Part shown: positions 25,501 to 34,500 of the stretch, in pieces
How positions within the stretch are numbered: position 1 is the first letter of the stretch
Layout: the number at the start of each line of letters is the position of its first letter
NCBI GenBank assembly: GCA_035048485.1
Contig: CM068589.1
Location: 2,544,501-2,608,500 of the forward strand
Direction: 5' to 3'
From: Pteria penguin
Lineage: Eukaryota > Mollusca > Bivalvia > Pterioida > Pteriidae
DNA length: 64,000 bases
The notes under the pieces: generated by a model
Database searches by the model: none
What the model saw: the letters and a program-made list of their open reading frames with translations, nothing else
Told to the model about the DNA's origin: nothing
Program-made: the position numbers and the translations under genes

Positions 25501-28500
25501 ACAAACTATAGGGCACATCTTCCACTAATGGTGATATGAAATTTCATTGCAACAGCACTAAATGTATTGAACTTAAGGTCTGGAAACCAATTTTTTATAT
25601 TCCACTCCTATGACCTTGACCTTTGTCTTCCGAAACAATAGGGCACATCTTCAACTCACGGTGAGCAAGTGCATGAAGTTTTATCGCAATACCACTTAAG
25701 ACACTATATTTATGTTCCGGGAATCAATTGTTGATGGTTGATGGTTGCCCATCTGCCTCATATCAAATTAAGAGCCGAGTTTTGCAATTCGGCTAATATA
25801 TATCATGTCTATATACTATCACTACATGTATGAAAATTCTTGAATCTACTCTGTTGAAGGAATTAAACGTTTATCACTAAATTAAAAGTTTTGGTACTTG
25901 GTTTTTGCATGGTTGATTCTAACATTTACTTTGTGATGTTCCAGACTTGAGAAACTCTAAAGGAACACTAGATACAACTGAACAAGAGCAACGCCTAGCA
26001 TGGCAATACACGCCCATCACTTAGTTTGAAGGTGAGGATTTTGAAAGTATGGAAACATTCTCCCCCTTGAATTATTCCATCCTCATTCTATATCCTGCTA
26101 CACGGAATTCTAACAAAGTAGTACTACGACCTTGACCTTGAAATATGAATAAGCGTCATGGCATGAGAAGTAAGTGTACCAAATTTGACAGTCCTAGCCC
26201 CAACGCTTTGGGCAGTATCCTATTGACATGGGTATCCTACCAAATAGTATTATGACCTTGACCTTCAAAAACAATGAGCATCTTCGTCTTGGCATGAGGA
26301 ATGAGTACACAAAGTTTAACAGTCCTAGCCCCAACCTTTTGATCTGTATCCTGCCAAGTAGTACTACGACCTTTACTTTCCACCTTGAAAAACAATAGGC
26401 ATCTTTGTCTTCGCATAAGGTGGTACTAAGTTTCAAAATTCTTAACCCCAATGGCTTGGTCTGTAGCCTGCCTACAAGATCATTCCTATCAAGTAGTACT
26501 ATGCCCTTGACTTTTGACCTTGAAAACGAAAGGTGTCTTTGTCTTGGCATGAGGAGTCAGTGTACCAAGTTTGATAGTTCTAGCCCCATCATTTTGATCT
26601 GTATCCTGTCTACAAAGTCGTTCCCACCAAATAGTACTAGAACCATGACTTTTGACCACTGATTTTGAAAAATAATTGGCATCACTGTCTTGTTATGAGG
26701 AGTAAGAGTACCAAGTTTGACAGTATAAGACCCAATGATTTGATCTGTATCCTGTCTAAAAGGGTTTCCTACTAAGTAATCCTATGACCTTGACCTTTTA
26801 TCTCTGACCTTGAAAAACAATAAGTGTCTTTGTTTTAGCATGAGAAGTAAGTGTACCAAGTTTGACAGTCCTAGCCCCAACAGTTTGATCTGTATCTGAA
26901 TCCTGCCCACAAACTTGTTCCTATCAAGTAGTACTGTGAACTTGAACTTCAACTTCTGACCTTAAAAAACAATGGGCGTCTTTTTCTTGGCTTTGTCTTG
27001 GCATAAGGAGTAAAGGTACACTTGCCCAAACAGTTTGATCTGTATCCTCTATACAAGGGTTTACTACCAAACGGTATTATGACCTTGACCTTTGATCTCT
27101 AACCTTGAAAAACTATGAGCATCTTTGCCTTGGCATGAGGAGCAAATGTACCAAGTTTGACAGTCCTAGTCCCAACGGTTTGGGCTGTATCCTGTCTACA
27201 AAGGTTGCCTACCAAGTAGTACTACCACCTTGACCTTTGACCTTGAAAAACAACAATTATCTTTATCTTGGCATAAGGAGTAAAGGTACACTAGCCCCAA
27301 TCTTTTTATCTAGATCCTGCCTACAAGGTTTCCTACCAAGTAGTACTACAACCTTCACCTTTGACCTAGAAAAACAACAGGCCTCTTTGTCTTTGCATGA
27401 GAAGTAAGTGTACTAAAATTCAACAGTCTCAGCCCCAATAGTTTGGTCTGTATCCTGCCCAAATGGTTGTTCCTACAAAGTAGTATTTTGACTTTAACCT
27501 TTGACCTCAAAAAACAATAGGTGTTTTTGTCTTGGCATGAGCAGTATACCAAGTTTGACAGTCTTAACCCCAACAGTTTGGTCTGTATCTTGCCCACAAT
27601 GTCAGAGAGACGGATGATGTCATACCATAATACGTCCTGTCAAAGAAATGCATATACATGTACTAATATCCTGCTAAACAGTATGACTGTGAAATCAGAT
27701 AAAACTTTAAAACGCAGCATTCAGGACACCCACACCTTTTTGGGGGACTGGTACTAATTCTTTTAGTAATTTTTTTTGTTTAATTAGTATGTCGATCTTT
27801 TTACAGTCAGTACTTATTCTTTAGCTATTTTTTTTTTCGGTAATGGTGACTATTCAGTGTCCGCGAAATTCATCGGACCGTACAGACAAAAGTGCGATCG
27901 GTCCGATTTGCACGTTTTCTAGCCAGACCGGTTTGTCCGATGCCAGTTCCGGCACTATGTATACTGCGGAGAGACAGAGTCTTGTAAGCACTTATACTAT
28001 TTAATAACGACGCTTATATTTTGAGCGTTCCTGTGATATTGTATTGTTTATATGGTATAGAGGTGAATCAGTGTTCATGAATGTCTTTTCTAGTGAAATT
28101 AAAATATGTGGAGGGGGCAATCCCCGGAAAACCACTAAACAAAAGAAAATTGACATTGACGGATGCCGACAAAAAGGCGATGTTAAAATACCCTATTGAA
28201 AATTCTTCAATTTTCTTTTTCGGTCAGACAGAAATGATTTCAGTCCTACGAAATATGTCTTCCAATATGACTGAATGTCCTATGGCGTTCAACAAAGTTT
28301 CGCGGACACTGATATAATGTGACATGATATGATTTAGAAAATGAAAGTACAAACTAAGCTTATGAACCAAAACCAGAAACATGTTTCCATGATCACATAA
28401 AACAATTTTCTAATTTAGTAAGAGAAACAAGAGGCCCAAGTGGGCCTATATCGCTCACCTGAGTACCTAGATTATCAGTCATGCAGGAAGGAAGAAGTTT

Positions 28501-31500
28501 TTTGCATTACTGTGACGAAGTCAACACAAATGTTGAAAATGTTTCAAATTTTATTTCTAACTAGAATAAAAAACAACAACAATTTTTTGCACACCCATTC
28601 AGGTGATATTGATATTAAGCATTTTCTTTGTCTTTGCAAGATGTGATTCAGGGCAACAAGTTTGTCATTTTCTTTAGGTGGAGTTTTTTGTTGACTGATC
28701 TCAAATCTGGATCATAAACAACAACTGTTGCAAATATTGTCCAGATCCAACTTAAAATGGCCTAATTTCATAGGTGGAGTGTTGAGAAACATCTAAAAAC
28801 TTATTTAGATGTGTAAAGAAATAAAAAAAAAATTTGACCACAGCTGATTTTGAACCGCTACTCTCCGTATTTTAATTATCAAGTGGTATATGTACCATTG
28901 TGAGACCTGTTTTTTTAGACATGGTGGCATTATCTGTTACCAATTTGGATGAAATGTAACAATTGATAGACGAACTATAGTACTTCATGTATACCATGTT
29001 TCATTAAAATCTTTCATGTGGTATAACAGCAGAAGTTAAAAATGTGAAGAATTGTCCCTATACACCTTCACTTTGGAAGTCTTGAAAAACTCATAGAAAA
29101 TCCAAAAATTGAGATATTGACAAAATTCTTTCAAAATAAAATTCCTTACCATAATTATGATCAAAAATGTCCATAAGAAATCATCATTATCAATTAACTA
29201 GGAAATATGACACTTTTCTGCATTGAAATCACCAAGTCCAAACAAATGTCGAACAAATTTCTAAAATTTGATTTTGGAAGGGAACCAAAATGACAAGACT
29301 TCTTCACACATCCCTCTAGATGTCTTCTATGCATTCTGTTTGTCTCTGTATACAGTCTGGAGAAGAAGTCGAAAATGTAGAAAAGTTAACGACGGACGGA
29401 CGACGGACGCTGCACTATGACAATAGCTCACTTGAGCTACGCTCAGGTGAGCTAAAAAAAAAATTGGACCACAGCTGGTTTTGAACCGCTACTCTCCATA
29501 TTTTAATTATCAAGTGGTATATGTACCATTGTGAGACCTGTTTTTTAGACATGTTGGCATTATCTGTTACCAATTTGGATGAAATGTAACAATTGATAGA
29601 GAAACTATAGTACGTCATGGGATCAAAAGTGATTTATTTCTACCAAGATTTATTAAAATCCTTCCAATAGTTTTGCAGAAAAAGTTGAAAATGTGAAAAA
29701 TGGCCAACTCCCCCCCCCCCCCCTCTTTTTGGGGGAATTCTTAAAAAATTCATAAAAAATCAAAAAATCAAGATATCGACAAAATTCTTTCGCAAATCCA
29801 TAAGAAATCATCATTATAAATCAAATGAAAACCATGACACTTTTCTGCATTGAAATTACGAGGTCCAACGTCAAAAATTTGATTTTCGAACGGAACCAAA
29901 AATAACAACACTTCTTCACACATCTGTCTAGATCATTCCTGTGCATTCCGCATTCGGTTTGTCTCTGTATGCCCCTGGTCTGAAGAAGAAGTTTATTAAA
30001 GGAGGGTACCCTCTGTGACCTACTTTTGCCTGTGGCGGCTCCACCTGTTGGCGGACCTGGACCAAAAACAACAACACTTGTAGGGGACCATGAGTACTTC
30101 ATGCATGACAAGTTTCATCAAATTCTGTTCAGCTGTTGTGAAGAAGAAGTCGAAAATGTGAAAAGTTAACGACGCACTACGGACGGACAGACAGACAGAC
30201 CACGATTAATCACAATAGCTCACTTGCACCTTTGGCTCAGGTGAGCTAAAAACTTTTGTACGTGAAAATCAAGTGAAAAGATAGTTTTATTATATATATA
30301 TTTTTTTTTAAGAATTGTGGAAAATTTTAAAGGCTCACAAAGGGGAATTTAGGTTGTTTAAAGGGGAAAATATGTACCTATCTAAGGGGGAATTTTAGGT
30401 CGATCGGGTGCCCTGGCATTAAATGAACATTGTACATGTGTTTAATAAAATTGGTACTCTACTTGTTCATGTTTATCATTGCGCTTTTAAAACATATAAA
30501 ACATTAAAAGCAGGGACTAAAATTTAATTAGCAGTCGCCCGGTACGACCACTTTTGCTTCCAGGCTCCTGAAATCCTCCTTCTTGATCGCCAGTGGCAAC
30601 TACAATTCTTGAGTGATAGTAAACATTTATTGCCGTTTAACTGATAGTACAATCATATTTTCAGTCGTTTGAGCGCCTCTTTTGTTGATATCAATATTCT
30701 TCAAGTGTTTAACTCGTCTCCGTCTGTCAAGTGTTTGAAGTCGAGGAAGGCCAACACTAAAACTAGTATGCGGACGCAGACTCAGAAAAAAAAATTTTAA
30801 TTTCTTTAAAAGTTCGAAATATTTTAGCATTAATTTATTGTGGTATTATTTAAATATTTACGTTAGCACATTTTTAATAGCGATAAATCAAGGTTTGTTT
30901 TGTCAGACTTTTCAAGTAGTCGTCTTAGACGACCGCTAGACAGAATGACAGTAATTAGAAACAGAAGGAATGATAAAATGTCCAGGAGATATGTGAGCCG
31001 GGTTTCCAAAATATAGAAAAAGAGCAGGCAGAGAAAAGTAATGGGGAGAGAGAGAGTTAGATAGGGACAAGGATACATGTACGGAGAGACTGGAAAAAGA
31101 GCTGGAGGATAAAGATTCAGATGTGCCAGAGGATGAAAGTAATGTGATTGAGCGTATTTTTGAAACTGAAAGTGAAATACAGTGCAAGCCGCTTAATTGA
31201 ATAAGCTATTTGTCAGGACTTTATTATTCAAATAAACGAATATTCAATTACACGGCGTGACGAACGAATGCAGTTTCAAAGACCAGAAGATCGACAGTTT
31301 GTGCAATAATTGCATACGTGTACAACTTTCGCGGTATCTGTAATGGAATCATTGTACATGTATCTATATATAGATACACTAGAGTTACCTCTCTTAGATA
31401 CTCTTCTTGTTTACTTGAGCTACATGAAAGTCAATAGATTACATTTTCGATAATTTTGCAACTGTGTTTTTAAGTACAGTTACCAAATGTTATTAAATAG

Positions 31501-34500
31501 TTACATTACACCTGCTCGCCTGACCGTAAAGATAAATCCGCTGTCTATTGAAACACATGTAATTGTATCTCAGTCGCGTGGCCACGGTGATCAAAGACAC
31601 AAGACGGGTTCAACAATTTATTTTAACAAAGGCAAATTAAAAGGCATATTCAAGCGAGTAAAATTTCAATTTTCAATCTGATAGAACAGGCTGAAGTCTT
31701 CGCTTTACTTTTCCTCAAGGAATCGTCAAAGTATGGCTATTGCATCTTTACGTTCGCTGTGCATTACTTGGGTCGCATGGTCGGGTCTCGTCTTCAAGGA
31801 AACTGGCGCATATTTTCTCCTCAGTCTGGGCAGCTTAGCTCTCCAGGGTGCCATCATTTGTGATGAAGGCATCAAGCCTCTAGCTAGCTATCAACTCCTC
31901 TGGCGACCGGACATTGTCAGTTTCGGTTGCATCGTTGTCTGACGAGACAAAGCCAGCCTTTCGGAAGCAGTTGGCGATAGTTGTGGGCTTGACGGTGCAC
32001 CAGGCTTTACTGAGTAAGTGGACGGCATCTACATGTAGTAGGGTCAGTCTTCACACAAAACCATTGGCTAATAGCATCATCTTGTCGATGTTTTCGGTGA
32101 TCTTGCGCACGATATGGCTTCTGCAGTTGGTAATTAATTAATCCTTTCATCCCTACCGCTACAACCTATTCGACATTTAACGAGTGATTTGGTCAACAAC
32201 TTTTACCTGGACAGGTGTGAAACCATTTATCTCTAATTGATAGGTCGCTCGCACCGTAGTAAACAACATGACCTTGGGCGTGATACAGTGAAGTTTTAAC
32301 AAAGGTATGCTTGGTAGGATAATCGCGCTATTCAAATAAACGAAGTTGCTTCTTTATTCTAGTGTAATACGTGGCGGATTTTCAATAGATTTAATAGAAA
32401 ATGGTTTTGGATTTCAGCATCTTATTCAATAAAACGAAATATTCAATAATGCGACATTCAATTAAGTGGCGGGCACTGTATATAGTTGTTAATGTTTGAA
32501 GGAATTGGAGTTAAATTTAAAGAAGTATACAAATTTTATATCTGAGTAATTGAAAAAAATTTGAAAAAGTTGCGAAAGTCTGCATTTATTTACTGGCTAT
32601 CAAGCACTACTCCGGGCTCCTAACTTTGGAAAACTAGGGGCCCAGTTGGCTACCATGTCAGAACAGTTAACTTTAGTCCCTGGAAAGCAAAGTGTTTGTA
32701 AATGAAAACATTCTGTTCTCGTTCACTGTTGTAAACAACTGATTCAAATCTTGTTACCGCGAAAGTAAACATGCAGTAGGTCTCAGACTACTACCGCACA
32801 CTTGGGGATTGTATCAAAAGACATTGTACCCAGTCTATTTTTAGCTATGGGAGCAGAAAATTACAGTCGTTTGTCGCAATCGACAGAGCCACTGTATGCA
32901 GTTGATTTATATAGAAAATAACGTTGGGCGGAATTTGATATGGTTGTATAGAACATGATTTACTTTTATTTTGTCCTGCATTTCTGTAAGGTGTCCATTC
33001 TTCATCACTACTCTCTGACTCGCATGCCTTCCTTTTGCTTGCACTTTTTTGTCTTGCTCTACTTCGTGGACCCTTCATGAACTCTGGTTTACTTGCTGGC
33101 AGACCTGTGAAATAAACAATAATTATTATGTTTACACTAGAATTTTTCAAAGGTGTGACTCCTATTAGAAACAAAGATGGACAGATGCAAAAATGTTCTC
33201 ACTGTAATGTAGTGTTGCAGCTTAGAAAACGTATTTCAATATTTCAGACTTCTTGAAAAATTTTGAAACTTGTCCTGAAGACATTCGGTCTGACAAACTG
33301 ATGGACTTTGTCAGACTGAACAAACATTGTCAGACCAAAGTTTTTTCACAATATTTGGAGTAGGAAATGAAAAAATATGAAAAAAAACACCAGCTGAATT
33401 CAGTTGAATTTAATTAATCATATTCAATTTCATGAAAGTGAAACACAGACTACAGAGGAAGATATGAGTGATGTCGAGGAAGATGACAGTGAAAGTGATG
33501 ATGAACAATCTGAAGATGAAAATGACAGACAATGGTACAAATAGTTAAAGAATATGAAATGGAAATTGAATATGATTAATTAAATTCAATTGAATTCAGC
33601 TGGTGTTTATTTTCATATTTTTTCATTTCCTACTCCAAATATTGTGAAAAAACGTTGGTCTGACAAAATTTTGTTCGGTCTGACAAAGTCCATTACTTTG
33701 TCAACCGAATGTCTGACATTTAGTTTCAAAAGTTTTCAAGAAGTCTGCATTAGATCTTTATATCAGCTAACATTGTATGTTTGAAGACATTGGTCATTCC
33801 TCAATGAAGTTATTGTCTGGAAACCATCCAGACAGATGGACAGACAACAACAAACACTACAGTCCCCTCCAGTTTCACTAGCAGGGGACTAATAAAACAG
33901 AGGAAAACTCCTTTTAATTAATGCAAGAAAAGGGACAAGAATTGCAAACCGCTCAAAATATTCATCCATCTTGGACCCTTAGCCAAGAGAATTCTCTCAG
34001 CCAATTCACGGCGACAGATGATCACTAATCTTTTGCCCCGGCATCGGATTCAGACACTTCCTGAGCTACCCTCAGCACTGGATTACCTTTTTCATACCTT
34101 CAGAAAGGCCAAAAACAGCCATTATTCATTTCGACACCATTTTGACATAGATCAGCTGATTGGCTCTGGAATTATCAGACTTTTACTTGTAACACGTAAT
34201 TGTAGAGAGAACAGGTAAAAGTGCGAGAACTCACGAACTAAAACCAGAGACTATTAATAGTTGAACGCTTCTGAACAAACAAAAACAGATTTTGCAAGTT
34301 TCTTCAAATTCCAGTCGCAAAATCAACTTTTAAGTCGCATATGCAACCAATTTAGTCGAAAAATTAGAACACTGATGGTATTGCAATGTAGAAATAGTTA
34401 AACTCATTATTAATACCATGGCAATTTATAAGGTCTCTCATATCTTACCATCATTTCATCTTACCTAGTGATCTTGAAAAGTGCAAGTCCAAAGGTTCTG

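Larger units (their letters stand above)
24933..32963. other. Intron 2 of PRDM9-like gene (8.0 kb)
   Basis: Filled by two TGACCT-rich tandem blocks (25170-25730, 26100-27600), a hAT-like MITE, hairpin-ended elements (28432-30248) and a hAT-like element with a nested pogo-like copy (30511-32682). No exon seen. Confidence 0.7.

Noticed and set aside
30936..31187. Ser/Leu-rich ORFs
   Set aside because: Inside a hAT-like element, low-complexity, no domain.
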